This document shows positions 39,203-49,704 of a stretch of 64,000 nt of DNA, in pieces. Each line of letters begins with the position of its first letter. Positions within the stretch are counted from its first letter, which is position 1. Where the stretch lies: assembly GCA_963741315.1 (NCBI GenBank), contig CAVUHK010000004.1:1-64000 (forward strand), written 5' to 3'. The notes under the pieces were generated by a model, which made no database searches, was not told where the DNA came from, and saw only the letters and a list, made by a program, of their open reading frames with translations. The DNA is from PALSA-1003 sp963741315. Its GTDB lineage: Bacteria > Pseudomonadota > Gammaproteobacteria > Burkholderiales > Casimicrobiaceae. The translations under genes were made by a program, and so were the position numbers.

Positions 39203-40303
39203 CTAGATAATCCCATTGTCGCTGCCTGCGGTCCGATCTATTTGTGAGAAGATGTCATCCATAATTCTCGCTGTGAGCAAGATTTCTCTGTAGGGAATAG
39301 GTAGCGGCGCGTCCTCGCTGATTGATTTGTAGAAATTCTCTATTAGGTATTTCATGCCGGCCTTCATATGGAAATCTCGCTTAGCGAACTGCATAGCGTT
39401 GTACTTTACGTTTGATGCGTATTCCTTCGCAAGCACCATCGGCGAAACAAATTTCTCCAGATAACTCTTGCGCCTTATACCTCCAAGCCTGACCAGCGTC
39501 TGTTGGTCGTGGTCTACAATTATCCCGTTCTTGCTGCCGTAGATCCTGAACTGATGCAAGGCCGGGCGGATTTGGGTGGAAAAAGTAAAATAGGCCGTAA
39601 CGCCGGCACTATCTTTGATAATGGCTCGAAGCTCGTCATCAATTTCACTTTCACCCATCTGCCTCAATTGCGGGCTGGTAAATCCGTGAGCGATCACAAA
39701 CGGATCGTCCGAGTTCAAATATTCGGCGATCCTCGAGATTCCGTGGCTTATTATGTTCTGCAACAATTTGCCGGGTAGCTTCCGTACCCAATGGCTGCGG
39801 TCCCCCAGCACCGCCTTTGCGTAACCGTCGGAACCCAGCTCGTAACAATAGTGACTTTCCATGTGAAGTGGCTTTCCTCCCAGGTAGCCTCCGTTGATCA
39901 AGTCACGCATCCTTCGCGTTGCATGAGTAAATTGATCATCGTGCCCAACCGTCAGCTTTAGGCCGGTCCTCGAGGCATGCGCAACTAATGTCTCTGCTTC
40001 GGAAAAAGTTGCCGTAAACGGTTTTTCGACATAGACGTGACAGCCGGCATTCATACACTGTGTTGCCAACGCGAAGTGACTTTGGGGTGGTGTTGTGATG
40101 TGAACCACGTCGGGTCTTGACTCTGCCAAAAGCGCTGATAGCTCACTGAAATGGCGCTCCACTCCGTATCGTCGGCTCAATTGTCTTGCCATCAGCTCTT
40201 CAACATCGCATACCCCGACGATCTTGGCGCCACGGATTCGCCGAATTTGGCCAACGTGTGACTCAGCGATCTTCCCGCAACCAACGATTGCCACGTTTAT
40301 CAT
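39203..40303 (-). CDS. Gfo/Idh/MocA family oxidoreductase
   Basis: 366 residues with intact N-terminal Rossmann motif INVAIVGCGKIAESHVGQI and the signature HVYVEKPFTATFSEA. ITTPPQSHF is the usual NAD-binding turn. The start overlaps the stop of the epimerase upstream as ATGA, so these two genes are translationally coupled and may act in sequence on one sugar nucleotide or lipid-linked sugar. The substrate is unknown. Confidence 0.85.
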   Translation of the reverse strand: MINVAIVGCGKIAESHVGQIRRIRGAKIVGVCDVEELMARQLSRRYGVERHFSELSALLAESRPDVVHITTPPQSHFALATQCMNAGCHVYVEKPFTATFSEAETLVAHASRTGLKLTVGHDDQFTHATRRMRDLINGGYLGGKPLHMESHYCYELGSDGYAKAVLGDRSHWVRKLPGKLLQNIISHGISRIAEYLNSDDPFVIAHGFTSPQLRQMGESEIDDELRAIIKDSAGVTAYFTFSTQIRPALHQFRIYGSKNGIIVDHDQQTLVRLGGIRRKSYLEKFVSPMVLAKEYASNVKYNAMQFAKRDFHMKAGMKYLIENFYKSISEDAPLPIPYREILLTARIMDDIFSQIDRTAGSDNGII

Positions 40304-41391
40304 GACGAAATTGCAATGCTCTTTTCATGCTCGAAATAGGAGCGCAGGGCAGTCTTCATCGCGACGCTGGGGCGCCATCCCAACGAAGACTTCAGCTCAC
40401 TGTTCGGGTAGCTATGTCTCTTCCAATAGGCTGAGCACATTCTCCGGTTGAATGTCGGAGGTAGTTGGCCTTCAGACCACGCCGAGTAACGCTCCCAGCC
40501 AAAACAGAAGCAATACCAAATCCAATAGGGTACATAGATCGATCTGAAGCGCTTCACACTGTTCTTATATGAAGACAGAAATTCCCTGCTCGTCGGCAGG
40601 TCGTCGTCGACGACGTTGAATGCCTGACCGTCTATTCCTGGTGTCAGACCGGCCAGGACAATCGCTTCAGCGCAGTTATCTACATACGTGAGCGGAATGC
40701 TGTTGCCACCGCCCAAATGCAAAAATACCCCAAACGTACCTATTCCGATTCGGCCGTGTATGCCCTTGTTGCCAGGTCCGAACACCACTCCCGGACGAAG
40801 CGTGACGCAATTGATGCCATATTTCTCAACGTATTCTTCGACGATCTCCTCCTGACCAACTTTGGCGAACGTGTAGGCATCGCCTCTGAGCTCAGGCCGG
40901 TCATCGACCACGCACGATTCGTCGAGCGCGCTGCCGTCTTTCATCGTAAAGTTTGAATAGACACTTAGCGAGCTTACGTTTACGAATCGTCTCAAGCTCG
41001 GAGTCGTTGTCACCGCGCTTAGTAAATTTCTGGTGGCCACTACGGTATCCATATAGGCCTGCGGAATCGATTTCTCGCCGCGCCCTGCCGCCAGATGGAG
41101 AACGACCCTCGCACCGTTCGTCACCAGGTTACAGTCTGCCGTTGACAATAGGTTGCCAACGATGACTACCACACGCTTCTGGTCGTATGCGGCCGTCATA
41201 GCTCTTAGCGCGGCAACACCATGTGACGACCTCACCAGGCATCTGATGTTCCGAAAGCCACGTGCGAGAAGGTTCATTACGACCCTCTTGCCAATGAAGC
41301 CATGCGCCCCGGTTACCAGTATGGGATCGTCAAAGCCACAGATCGGGACCGGAGGTGTCCGCTCACTGGATCCGACAGTTCCGCCGCTCAC
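40300..41391 (-). CDS. NAD-dependent epimerase/dehydratase
   Basis: 363 residues, extended SDR. ILVTGAHGFIGKRVVMN binds NAD, HLAAGRGEK follows, the catalytic serine is in VNVSSLSVYS and YTFAK is the YxxxK. RPGVVFGPGN fits the family. Translationally coupled to the Gfo/Idh/MocA gene. Its acceptor pocket does not match well-known UDP-glucose or dTDP-rhamnose enzymes, so only the general function is given. Confidence 0.85.
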   Translation of the reverse strand: MSGGTVGSSERTPPVPICGFDDPILVTGAHGFIGKRVVMNLLARGFRNIRCLVRSSHGVAALRAMTAAYDQKRVVVIVGNLLSTADCNLVTNGARVVLHLAAGRGEKSIPQAYMDTVVATRNLLSAVTTTPSLRRFVNVSSLSVYSNFTMKDGSALDESCVVDDRPELRGDAYTFAKVGQEEIVEEYVEKYGINCVTLRPGVVFGPGNKGIHGRIGIGTFGVFLHLGGGNSIPLTYVDNCAEAIVLAGLTPGIDGQAFNVVDDDLPTSREFLSSYKNSVKRFRSIYVPYWIWYCFCFGWERYSAWSEGQLPPTFNRRMCSAYWKRHSYPNSELKSSLGWRPSVAMKTALRSYFEHEKSIAISS

Positions 41392-41404
41392 AGCAACGCC
41401 TTCG

Positions 41405-42313
41405 TTAGCTAATCAAGTATTTGTCTGCAAAGACCCGGAAACCAAAGAATGCAAGAAGTCTCCCAAGGTGATCGCAGGTCTTGACAAGGTAGGTCATGAA
41501 ACGGTGATGCCCTAAGACGAGCAGAAAGGGCAACATGACACAATAGAGCGGCACTGCAACACATGACTTGATAATCGCCGAAGTCCCGAATTGAGGGATC
41601 ATGCCGCGCTGGATAGCACGCTTGAGCATGAACGACCTCTGCCACCGATTTGGTGGCACGCTTTCGTACACAGGAGCCTCTGCGCACCATACAAATCGAT
41701 AGCCCTTATCGATCAGTCGTCGGAAGAAATCGCGATCTTCACCTCCAATTCCGAACTCGGAGCGAAATCGGCTCTCCGTGTCGGACAACAATTGTCTCCC
41801 TAGCAATACGTTGCCGGTCCGGGTCTCGGACCAAGTCAGCCACGTCCCAGTATCATGGCTTGGTCGCTCAAAGAACCGTCCTTTGAGAACCCATGCCGGC
41901 GGAATTGACTCGTATCGCGGTAGAACCGGTCCAAGTACACCATCGGCACCGTAAATGCGGTACGCGCTAAGCAGCTCCGCGAGCCAACGCTCTCCCGGAA
42001 TTTCGTCATCGTCAACAAACACGACAAAGTCGCCGGCTGCTTGCTGGAGCGCCATGTTCCTGGCCAACGCAATGTTTTGCGTCGATTCAACGGCATAGTG
42101 AATGGGATATCCCGTCATCGCCACTGCGGAAGCGACGACCGTCCGTGCCGATTCTGCGGCATCGTTATCCACGACGACCGCACTCATCCTGAAGTCGCCG
42201 TCTGTGATCTGGCCCGCTAGCGCCCTAAGCAACTTATCAAGGTAAATCGGCCTCCGATAAGTGCAAATGCAGACGGTTACGGACGGAGCCGAATTATTAG
42301 AATCGTCAACCAT
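41405..42313 (-). CDS. GT2 family glycosyltransferase
   Basis: 302 residues. VTVCICTYRRPIYLDKLLRA is the GT2 N-terminus and FVVFVDDDEIPGERWL the DxD metal/nucleotide site. FGIGGEDRDFFRRL has the ED of the acceptor side. The C-terminal 80 residues contain a hydrophobic segment (CVAVPLYCVMLPFLLVLG) that may touch the membrane. It shares an operon-like layout with the next GT2 24 bases away. Confidence 0.88.
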   Translation of the reverse strand: MVDDSNNSAPSVTVCICTYRRPIYLDKLLRALAGQITDGDFRMSAVVVDNDAAESARTVVASAVAMTGYPIHYAVESTQNIALARNMALQQAAGDFVVFVDDDEIPGERWLAELLSAYRIYGADGVLGPVLPRYESIPPAWVLKGRFFERPSHDTGTWLTWSETRTGNVLLGRQLLSDTESRFRSEFGIGGEDRDFFRRLIDKGYRFVWCAEAPVYESVPPNRWQRSFMLKRAIQRGMIPQFGTSAIIKSCVAVPLYCVMLPFLLVLGHHRFMTYLVKTCDHLGRLLAFFGFRVFADKYLIS

Positions 42314-42337
42314 CGGCTCGCTCGATATGCGGCGCCG

Positions 42338-43306
42338 TCAGGAAGTCCTGTTCGTCGGTACCGTCACTGACGGTCTGTTCCGCAAGGGAACGATGCCATT
42401 GAGAAACTTCCTGAGTCGCTGCATTTGCTCCTTGCGGCGGAATTGTGCCAGCTCTTCGGAAACTCGTCTTTCTTCGCCGCGAAGATATGCCCAACAGTAG
42501 CCGGCCAATAGGCAAACACCGCCAAGCACGTACGGCTTATTGGTCAGTTGATATATCGACCGGAAGCCCTCCCACAAAGGATGGCTACCCAGGTAGTAGT
42601 CTTGCCTTCCAAATCGAAAGCGCGACGCAAGAGGCTTGCTCTTTCCCGTACCAATCTTCCGATGGTGCATACAGACCCTTTCGGGAAAGCTCCGCGTCGT
42701 CCACCCCATCATCCTGGCAGTAGTCACCGCAACAAGATCTATGCCTCCATCCTTTATTGGTCTGTAGCCACCGATGGATTCAAAGCACTCCCGCCGAAAC
42801 AACTGGCAGGCGCCGGAGACATGATCCACGCTGGTAAAACGATAGTCGTATTGGAATGAGCCCTCACGGAAGGGAGTGCCGCCGACCCCGAGATTGGGGT
42901 CCTCGGAGAACTTTTGCAAGAGAAACGAAAAATAGTCATTTTCGTCAAACGAAATATCGGCATCAAGGTTTCCGATGATGTCGTACGCCACGTCCTCAAT
43001 TGCCGAATATCCGGCATTAAACGCGTTAACTTTACCGGCAAAGTCCCGCACTTGCCGTTCTGGCATCCTTACATAACCAATCCACGCAAACTTGGCACAA
43101 TAAGTCTTTATGATTTCGTCAGTGCGGTCGCTGGAACCATCGCTGACAATTACCCACTTGACCGGCAACACTGTTTGCTTTGTGACCGACAATATTGTTT
43201 GCTCGATATATGCCTCTTCATTGCGCGCGGGTGTAACGAGTGCGTAACTCAAAACACGTTGCTGCTCGTTCACCGAATCCACCAACGCATGTAAGGCCGC
43301 TTGCAT
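42338..43306 (-). CDS. GT2 family glycosyltransferase
   Basis: 322 residues. YALVTPARNEEAYIEQTIL, VIVSDGSSDRTDEI and GNLDADISFDENDYF (DxD) define the GT-A domain; SGACQLFRRECFESIGGY is the acceptor-side motif of processive-like GT2 enzymes such as PgaC or dolichyl-phosphate relatives. The C-terminus has one probable membrane segment (PYVLGGVCLLAGYCWAYL). Sugar and acceptor are unknown. Confidence 0.87.
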   Translation of the reverse strand: MQAALHALVDSVNEQQRVLSYALVTPARNEEAYIEQTILSVTKQTVLPVKWVIVSDGSSDRTDEIIKTYCAKFAWIGYVRMPERQVRDFAGKVNAFNAGYSAIEDVAYDIIGNLDADISFDENDYFSFLLQKFSEDPNLGVGGTPFREGSFQYDYRFTSVDHVSGACQLFRRECFESIGGYRPIKDGGIDLVAVTTARMMGWTTRSFPERVCMHHRKIGTGKSKPLASRFRFGRQDYYLGSHPLWEGFRSIYQLTNKPYVLGGVCLLAGYCWAYLRGEERRVSEELAQFRRKEQMQRLRKFLNGIVPLRNRPSVTVPTNRTS

Positions 43307-43315
43307 TTCGATCCC

Positions 43316-44563
43316 CTATCGCACGGTCACCGGGCATTCCTCATACTCCATGACCTTTCCTCGATTGCCAGTCACCCTCCTGCTTCTATGTTCGAGTAGG
43401 ATCGAAATAGCAAACAGCATCCAGGCTTGTGACCACCTCATGTAAGGAATATTGTTTCGATAAAGTGAAGTAATCTGATACCTGAAATATCCACGCTCGT
43501 CCCACATGTTTCTCATCGCCCACTCATACACAGAGCAGGCCAGCCGAAATCCACCCTCATCGAGGTCCTCAAATTCTAGTAATGTAATCATGCTCTGGGC
43601 AACACTGTGAATATCAATTGGATATGCGCGATCGTGAAAATATTTGGGAGCGCTGCCAGGTCCAAAGAAGTGATCCCGATAGAATTTAAATCCGCGATGT
43701 ATATTGGAATCAAACTCCGACACGCCCGCGTTTTTTGCGATCGAACGCAGTGCGCATAGGTTATAGCCCGTGTGAAAATTGTCGACCCAACGCTGTTTGG
43801 CCGCTTCTCCGTAGTTCCACGAACCATCCTTGTGCTGCATCGCCGTCGAGTACCGAGCAGCTCGTAACGCCGTCTCACGGAATCCCGATTCACCACGGTA
43901 TTTGTCGATCCGGCATAGCAAGCCCGCGGCCAGAAAATTGGCGTTATGTACAGGGCTTCGCGATGACGGAAGTGGATAGGCAAAGCAAGCCAAATCGTCC
44001 TCGCCTGTCCAAAAAAGGTCATTGACGAGATACTCCGCGGCACCAACCGCCATGCCGAGATACCGCAAATCATGACTAAATGCGTACGCGTCCAATAACG
44101 CGTCTGCGACGAACACCGTACACACAAGGTTCGGCGCTCCCCTAGGAACTAATTTCGCCCTTGTTTGCCATGGAAAATTATATCCCCAGCACCAGTATGA
44201 GCTCCCTTTTGACCTCGAGCCTGTCAATTTCTCGATCATCACTGAGATGAGGTCGGCATCTACGACGCCTTGACCAAGACTCGCGAGCTTCAGGAGCGTC
44301 ATAAGGAATAATGCAATTGCCTTAGGGTTCTCCGTTTTGGGTACGAAGAGCATCGGCCTTAAGTTGACGGGGCTTCGCTTGAGAAATTGAGTCAGCGCAA
44401 GTCGAGGAATCCTGTAATCGAGAAAGGGAAGGACCTCAAATATCCTGCTGTTAAGAGCATCGTAAGGATCGTAGCCCTTCCAGTCATTCTTGCGACAGTA
44501 TTCAAGCAGCTTACGCAAGATTGCGTCCGGCGATTGAACTAGAGATTCGTCCACGGTATGCAT
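43316..44563 (-). CDS. Alpha/alpha-toroid-like protein of unknown function
   Basis: 415 residues without signal peptide or membrane span. It is rich in aromatic and helical repeats: YWCWGYNFPWQTRAKLVPRG, CTVFVADALLDAY, QHKDGSWNYGEA and WVDNFHTGYNLCALRSIA. QxxDGSW plus repeated helix pairs resemble terpene cyclase, prenyltransferase or glycosidase (alpha/alpha)6 barrels. No known catalytic set was recognised. It sits between two glycosyltransferase genes and a DUF354 gene, so a role in glycan assembly is likely, but the function is unassigned. Confidence 0.7.
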   Translation of the reverse strand: MHTVDESLVQSPDAILRKLLEYCRKNDWKGYDPYDALNSRIFEVLPFLDYRIPRLALTQFLKRSPVNLRPMLFVPKTENPKAIALFLMTLLKLASLGQGVVDADLISVMIEKLTGSRSKGSSYWCWGYNFPWQTRAKLVPRGAPNLVCTVFVADALLDAYAFSHDLRYLGMAVGAAEYLVNDLFWTGEDDLACFAYPLPSSRSPVHNANFLAAGLLCRIDKYRGESGFRETALRAARYSTAMQHKDGSWNYGEAAKQRWVDNFHTGYNLCALRSIAKNAGVSEFDSNIHRGFKFYRDHFFGPGSAPKYFHDRAYPIDIHSVAQSMITLLEFEDLDEGGFRLACSVYEWAMRNMWDERGYFRYQITSLYRNNIPYMRWSQAWMLFAISILLEHRSRRVTGNRGKVMEYEECPVTVR

Positions 44564-44660
44564 CGAGAAATGCTTTTACAAGCACTGCGCCGCGAAGTTC
44601 ATTGTTCCACTGTTCGACTGCAACTGCTCACCTGCCGCTAACATGTGGAATGCTGTGCAC

Positions 44661-45703
44661 CTACTTGCTATCGAGGGCGGCGAGGATCCCGTTCACGATC
44701 GCTTGAAGTGCGGCACGATTGTCGAAATTTGAATTCGATAACTTTCGCTTTATCAGTACGATCTTTTGTCGAACCTCTCCGACCGTCTCCACAAGTACAA
44801 GGCGGTCGTTTTCGGCCAAGAGTCTATCTACAGCACCAATCTTACCGCGAAAAATGCTATAGACCGGAACACCTAGTGCAGCGGCCTCCCGGTTCATCGT
44901 TCCGCCACCACTGATGACCAAGTCCGAATGCCAGATCAAGTTCAACCCGTCCACTGCGTGGCCAGGAATAATGATCTTTCCTCGTCTGTAGCATCGCCGG
45001 CCACCGCCGATAAATCGCCGCCTTTTGTCTGTCGTTGCGCGGTAGAAGTATCGTCCGCGTCCCTTCTGTTTCGCACAACCAGTCTATTACAGCAGTAAAT
45101 AGATGTTCGCTTTCAGGATTGTGATAGTGGGCTTCGGTAGCCGGCGGCCGAACCGTCACAATAATTTCGCTAGGTGTTAGACTCAACTCCGCCAATATCG
45201 AAGGATCAGGCTGAAAGTTTGCTACGTAGACGTCCTCCTTGATTCCAGGGTACTTGACGACTTTCTTTGCCAACTTGCGTGCGACGTCCGTACGAATGAC
45301 TTCGGGAACGATCACCCAATCAGGATGCGTCACGTGCCGTACGTGCTCGTAGTCCGCTATTACAACGGATGGAATTCCTAGGCATTCTCGCCACCATCGT
45401 TTGGGCTCGGGATCCATGGGAAACCGCAAGCGCCGGTCGCTCTCGAATCGCCAAAGGAAGTAGTTGCGCTGAGCGAACGAGTAGGCCAGCGACTTTCATG
45501 AACGGATTCTTGCCGAAGTGACGACCAATTGCCCTGCACTTGAGGTTATGCAACCTAGTTAACTCAGCAACCTGAAAAGCATCGCGCGCAGTCAACAGAA
45601 GTTCGCATCCCCTAGCCTGCAGCTCAGCGATGATTGGACGAAAGAAGGGAACATGGGGCGAGTTGTCTAGGTCGATCCAGACAAGTTTGTTTTTGCGCAT
45701 CAT
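44661..45703 (-). pseudogene. DUF354-family glycosyltransferase-like protein, two frameshifts
   Basis: A GT-B-like protein of about 346 residues. It starts NKLVWIDLDNSPHVPFFRPI, a hallmark of DUF354. After SHGSRAQTMVAR an extra base near 45384-45390 shifts into CLGIPSVVIADYEHV. After AMLQTR a second extra base near 44980-44990 leads to IIIPGHAVDG and SDLVISGGGTMNREAAALGV, a glycine-rich donor-site loop. The proteins occur in archaeal and bacterial polysaccharide clusters; their reaction is not established. Intact on both sides of the shifts, which supports sequencing error. Confidence 0.75.
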
Positions 45704-46184
45704 CTTCTGCGGCTTAGCGTCGTAGTATGTGCTAAGCGACGACCTTTGTCATCGAATGGTCTTTAGAATACGATACGCGAATTGACGTTCTCGCAGCAAT
45801 TCAAGTAATGGATTTTGTTGACGGCGCCGCCTCGCTTTTGGATGGCGATACGCACAAGATGGAGTCGCGGTGCACCAAGGAGCAGGTTGCATATGACCCG
45901 CGCTAGGCGGAAGCCGGAACCGCCTGCGGGGGCCGGCAGCTGCGGCGCTTCTACTTGGGGAAGCAGAAGTAGGCATCTGGGGTGACTATGGTACGCAGGA
46001 TCGCATGCTATGTTTGGATCCATAAGGGATTGGAATTCGCGGTAAATTCGCATGTAAATCCACGGCGGCGCTCCCGTCACATACGTCCAAACCGCGGCAG
46101 GCATGCGGCAGGCACACGCCGGTTGTGAGGATTCGAGGAATTGCCAGTTGTAGCAACCTTCCTAGGTAACTGTCAGCAGTTCGG
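45704..46184. other. Divergent intergenic region, 481 bases
   Basis: Between the DUF354 gene (-) and a methyltransferase (+). No protein-like frame was found. The region is likely to carry promoters for both sides, but no clear pair was seen. Confidence 0.4.
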
Positions 46185-47033
46185 ATGCTAGTGAATGAAA
46201 TGATGCGAAATACTATTGTGTGGAGAGGCTTGAGACGCGCTGCCAAAAAGTCGGATCGTATCGTTCGCCTTCATCAGAGCTATCTCGGACTCAGACGACT
46301 CTGGGAATTGAAGCATTCGTACCTGGCATCAATGGGCTACTGGAATGCGTACCCAGAAGATTCAGAGGGCGAAGCCATTCCTTGGTATACCTACGCGGCT
46401 GTCGAATTCTTGAAGGATGTCGTCCAGACGCAGTGGAACGTATTTGAGTATGGATGTGGATACTCGTCCATATTTTGGAATAAACATTGTACGAAAACGG
46501 TGTCCGTCGAGCACAACGAACACTGGTTTGATCGGCTAACGGAGTGGTATCCGCAATTCGACCTTCGCCTTGTGAAGGAAGGCGATCTCGCAAGCGAATG
46601 CGCGGTCGAACTGATCAAGTCGTTCGAAGCGCGCAACTTTTGCCTGCCGCTATCGCCTAGCAGAGATCACAATGTTGAACACGGGCTACTCAATAAGGAT
46701 TTTGCAGGCTACGCTGCGGAAGTGACGTCTTTCCCGCGAAAGTCCTTCGATGTCATCGTTGTCGATGGAATGGCTCGTAGCCTCTGTCTGTACATAGCTG
46801 CCGAGTACGTCTCCGACGACGGGATAATTATTCTGGATAACTCAGATCGGTGGCAGTACAACGATCTGCAGCACTACCTGATCGATGACAAGGGCTTTAA
46901 GCGGGTCGATTTTCAAGGCCTTGGTCCACTCAATCCCCATGGATGGACAACTTCATTCTTCTTTCGGAGCGCAGGGTTTCTGCTGGAGGCACCCGCCCGA
47001 AGGCCGCGCGGCGCAGGCGACTTGGGTTGGTAG
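46185..47033 (+). CDS. SAM-dependent methyltransferase-like protein
   Basis: 282 residues from ATG 46185 (ATG 46200 is an alternative; neither has a strong Shine-Dalgarno). NVFEYGCGYSSIFWNKHC is a Rossmann SAM-binding loop, TVSVEHNEHWFDRL motif II and SFDVIVVDGMARSLC motif IV, then DDGIIILDNSD. It is the only plus-strand gene in a 28-kb block of minus-strand genes. Function: methylation of a glycan or small molecule, target unknown. The final 20 residues are Arg/Pro-rich and unlike the rest. Confidence 0.75.
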   Translation: MLVNEMMRNTIVWRGLRRAAKKSDRIVRLHQSYLGLRRLWELKHSYLASMGYWNAYPEDSEGEAIPWYTYAAVEFLKDVVQTQWNVFEYGCGYSSIFWNKHCTKTVSVEHNEHWFDRLTEWYPQFDLRLVKEGDLASECAVELIKSFEARNFCLPLSPSRDHNVEHGLLNKDFAGYAAEVTSFPRKSFDVIVVDGMARSLCLYIAAEYVSDDGIIILDNSDRWQYNDLQHYLIDDKGFKRVDFQGLGPLNPHGWTTSFFFRSAGFLLEAPARRPRGAGDLGW

Positions 47034-47310
47034 GAGGCAATCTTATCCCTATGTCTAACAAGGTACTACCTTCCCTCGATGTAGCTACCTACAAATTGTG
47101 ATGGTAACGCGTCACACACATCCAACTGCCGGCGGAAGGGATAGCTCAACGTTTTCCACCCGCCGCCATATAGCACGACCAATCGATGGTCCTTTTGGCT
47201 TGACTCCCCAAACGCCACATCAGAAGCTTGAGCCTTTTGGCCCTCCTAAGCCCTAGTACTTTCCGCGCGCATGAGAACCCCAAGGATTCCGCGGGCGAGC
47301 CCAAGACCGC

Positions 47311-48150
47311 CTAGGTCGGTGATCCGTTGCTTTGCGATACGAACAAATTCCGTCTCTTCGGGGCGAGCTCCGCAATAAGCTGACTGTACATATCTACGCA
47401 TGCTTGCCTAGTTTTCGCACTGTCTTCCAGCGCAAGCAGGTGTCCTTTGCAAAGGTCTATCGAAAGAACGTACGCGCTGATCGAATTGCGCGATAGTTGG
47501 AAGCTCAAGCTTGAGGGATTACCGACACGATAGTAGCTTCGGGCCTCATTGCAAAATTTGACCAACTCACTTGCGGCGACGACTCTGCAAAAATACTCTC
47601 CGTCGTCATTCAATGACAGTCCGTTGTTCCATGGGCCAGCCATAGCAGTCAGTTTCCTGCTTACGAGCCACGCCGCAGGATGCATCATCAATCCGAATCC
47701 AAGTGAAGTAGTTAACCACTCTATAGGCCCTAAGTCTTTCCAGAGTAAATCGCGTTGAAAATTGGACACATCGATTCGGTAGAAGAACCTTCCCCAAGCG
47801 CAAGAATAAAGAACTCTCGTGTCCGAACGACTGTCGCTCTTCGCCAACTGAGATTCGATCTTGTTTCGCGCCAGAACGTCGTCGGCATCTAGCCATTGGA
47901 TGAAGTCGCCCTGCGCGAAGCTAAGAGCCGTATTCCTGGCGGCGGCAGCACCTTGGTTTTCTTGAGTGACGACCTTGACGACTGGCGACGAGAGCCTCTT
48001 GACTATTCGCAACGTGTCGTCGGTCGAGCCATCGTCAACGACGATTATCTCTTTGGTTGGCCACGATTGATTCAATGCCGATTCGACAGACATCCTCACC
48101 CATCTTCCGGCGTTGTAGGCTGGGATAAGTATTGAAACCAGTGGGCCCAT
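47311..48150 (-). CDS. GT2 family glycosyltransferase
   Basis: 279 residues. VSILIPAYNAGRWVRMSVES, IIVVDDGSTDDTLRI and DFIQWLDADDVLARNK (DxD) identify a GT-A enzyme with WcaA-type similarity. NNGLSLNDDGEYFCRVVAA carries the ED-type acceptor motif. It stands alone between the methyltransferase and the secreted beta-helix gene, with about 280 bases upstream and 260 downstream lacking genes. Confidence 0.87.
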   Translation of the reverse strand: MGPLVSILIPAYNAGRWVRMSVESALNQSWPTKEIIVVDDGSTDDTLRIVKRLSSPVVKVVTQENQGAAAARNTALSFAQGDFIQWLDADDVLARNKIESQLAKSDSRSDTRVLYSCAWGRFFYRIDVSNFQRDLLWKDLGPIEWLTTSLGFGLMMHPAAWLVSRKLTAMAGPWNNGLSLNDDGEYFCRVVAASELVKFCNEARSYYRVGNPSSLSFQLSRNSISAYVLSIDLCKGHLLALEDSAKTRQACVDMYSQLIAELAPKRRNLFVSQSNGSPT

Positions 48151-48409
48151 GCTTATTGCTCGACCAAGATTCTCGCAATGTCTAGCGGATTCGATGCGCC
48201 TTCAATTCGCGTGAGATCACGGGTGGGCTACGCTGCGTGCATCGCGCGCGGCGTTGAGCAGGCACGGCTTCGCCAAGGTTATCGCATTCGCGGATGTGCT
48301 ATGTGTACGCGCTGAGCGCGGAGACGTCCGCCCAATCAATTCACGGCAGTCCCACACCGAGCCCCCGCTCGGGAATGAATAGCCCTGAGCGTCGGACTCA
48401 GACGACGTC

Positions 48410-49704
48410 CTACTGTACTCTCAAATTAGTAGGCGCCGGAAGGGCAGTCTGATTCGTCAACGGATGAGGATATTGATAGGGAGTGTATCCCGGCATACTT
48501 GAAAGAAAATAATGGGTATTCAAAAGAATGTCAGTGGGCGTGTAGGTTGTGGCCCCAACGGTCACGACTCCGGCATTTGCGTTATTCCATATGTAAAGAT
48601 TATTTATCTGACCAAAGCAAGGTCCAAGTCCACCGCTACACTTCTCGCACGTGAGACTACTTTCACCACTTTGCCTTGAATGACAAAGGAGCGTATACCC
48701 AGCTGCGCGGATATTACCTGCGCTCAATGAACCGGTGTCATCTGTGATGTGCGAACGATAGTTTTCCAGGGTAGCGAGTGTCGCAAAGGACTGGCCGGTT
48801 CCGGAAAACGTATTGTTGAAAATAACCCCACCGCCTTGAAGTCCGCGAAGTTTTATCGCCATTGAAGCGCCGGGATAGTTTGAAGTAAACGTATTGTTAT
48901 AGATTTCCACCGCATAGACCGCCCTCGCGTCGCCAACTGTGGAAAACTCAGACTCGAAACCGTGGGCTTCTATAGCCTTGTCCCACCGACAATTTTGGTG
49001 GTCACTAATGTTGTTGTACCTAAAAACAATTCTTGGTCCGCTGTTGCCGTCGAACATATTCTCAGCTATACCATTCGGGTCGGGAGCGTAGTGATCCCTG
49101 CAGGCATTGGTCAATGCGAACTGGTTGTCCTCGACGAAAATTGTTCCATTTTCATATCCACCGACTATTGGGCTCCTGGTAGCGGCAGCGGCACCATCCC
49201 CCCAAAGGAAAGAATTTCATCCAGTGCATCCTGAAATATGTTGTGATCCACTACACCGTAGCTATATCCATGAAAGAGAATCGTCCCGCTCGTGCTGTAT
49301 GCTTTGTTCATGAACTTGTTATGATCAATTCTGAAGTTCTTGTTGCCTGTCCTTGATTGTCCGTGCTGAATAATGAAATTTGTTCCCCAGTTACCGTTGA
49401 AGGTAAAGCCCGTGATCCTGTAGTGATCAACTCCCGTTGGGATTGAAAACCCGTTTCCAATAATAATTGTGCTATCGATCCCTGTTCCATTGATCGAAAC
49501 GGATTTGTTCAAACTCACAGGAACCGTCCACGTGCAGGTTCCAGCTGGAACAAGAATCGTATCTCCATTACTCGCGGACGCTATTGCCGTAGCCACCGCG
49601 GATGATGAGCAGGAAGCCGCAGAATAGTTTGCAGCCAACGCAACGGAAATATTTCCAAGCACGCACAAACAAAAGCCGTGCTTCACAAGGGCGGAGACTG
49701 ACAT
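48410..49704 (-). pseudogene. Secreted right-handed beta-helix protein, one frameshift
   Basis: Exported protein of about 431 residues. The start ATG 49704 has GGAGGG seven bases upstream and opens with signal peptide GFCLCVLGNISVALAANYSA. The body shows parallel beta-helix turns (SVSINGTGIDSTIIIGNG, FRIDHNKFMNKAYS, NNTFTSNYPGASM) like pectate-lyase-fold carbohydrate-binding proteins. After EILSFGG one G is missing from the run near 49197-49203; the adjacent frame reads VGGYENGTIFVEDNQFALTN and continues to the stop at 48410. No catalytic motif was recognised. It may bind or trim surface glycan. Confidence 0.7.

Noticed and set aside
49197..49203. Phase variation by the G run in the beta-helix gene
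   Set aside because: The run is short (six G) and a second off-by-one in a similar run occurs in the pyruvyltransferase, so sequencing error in homopolymers is the simpler reading.
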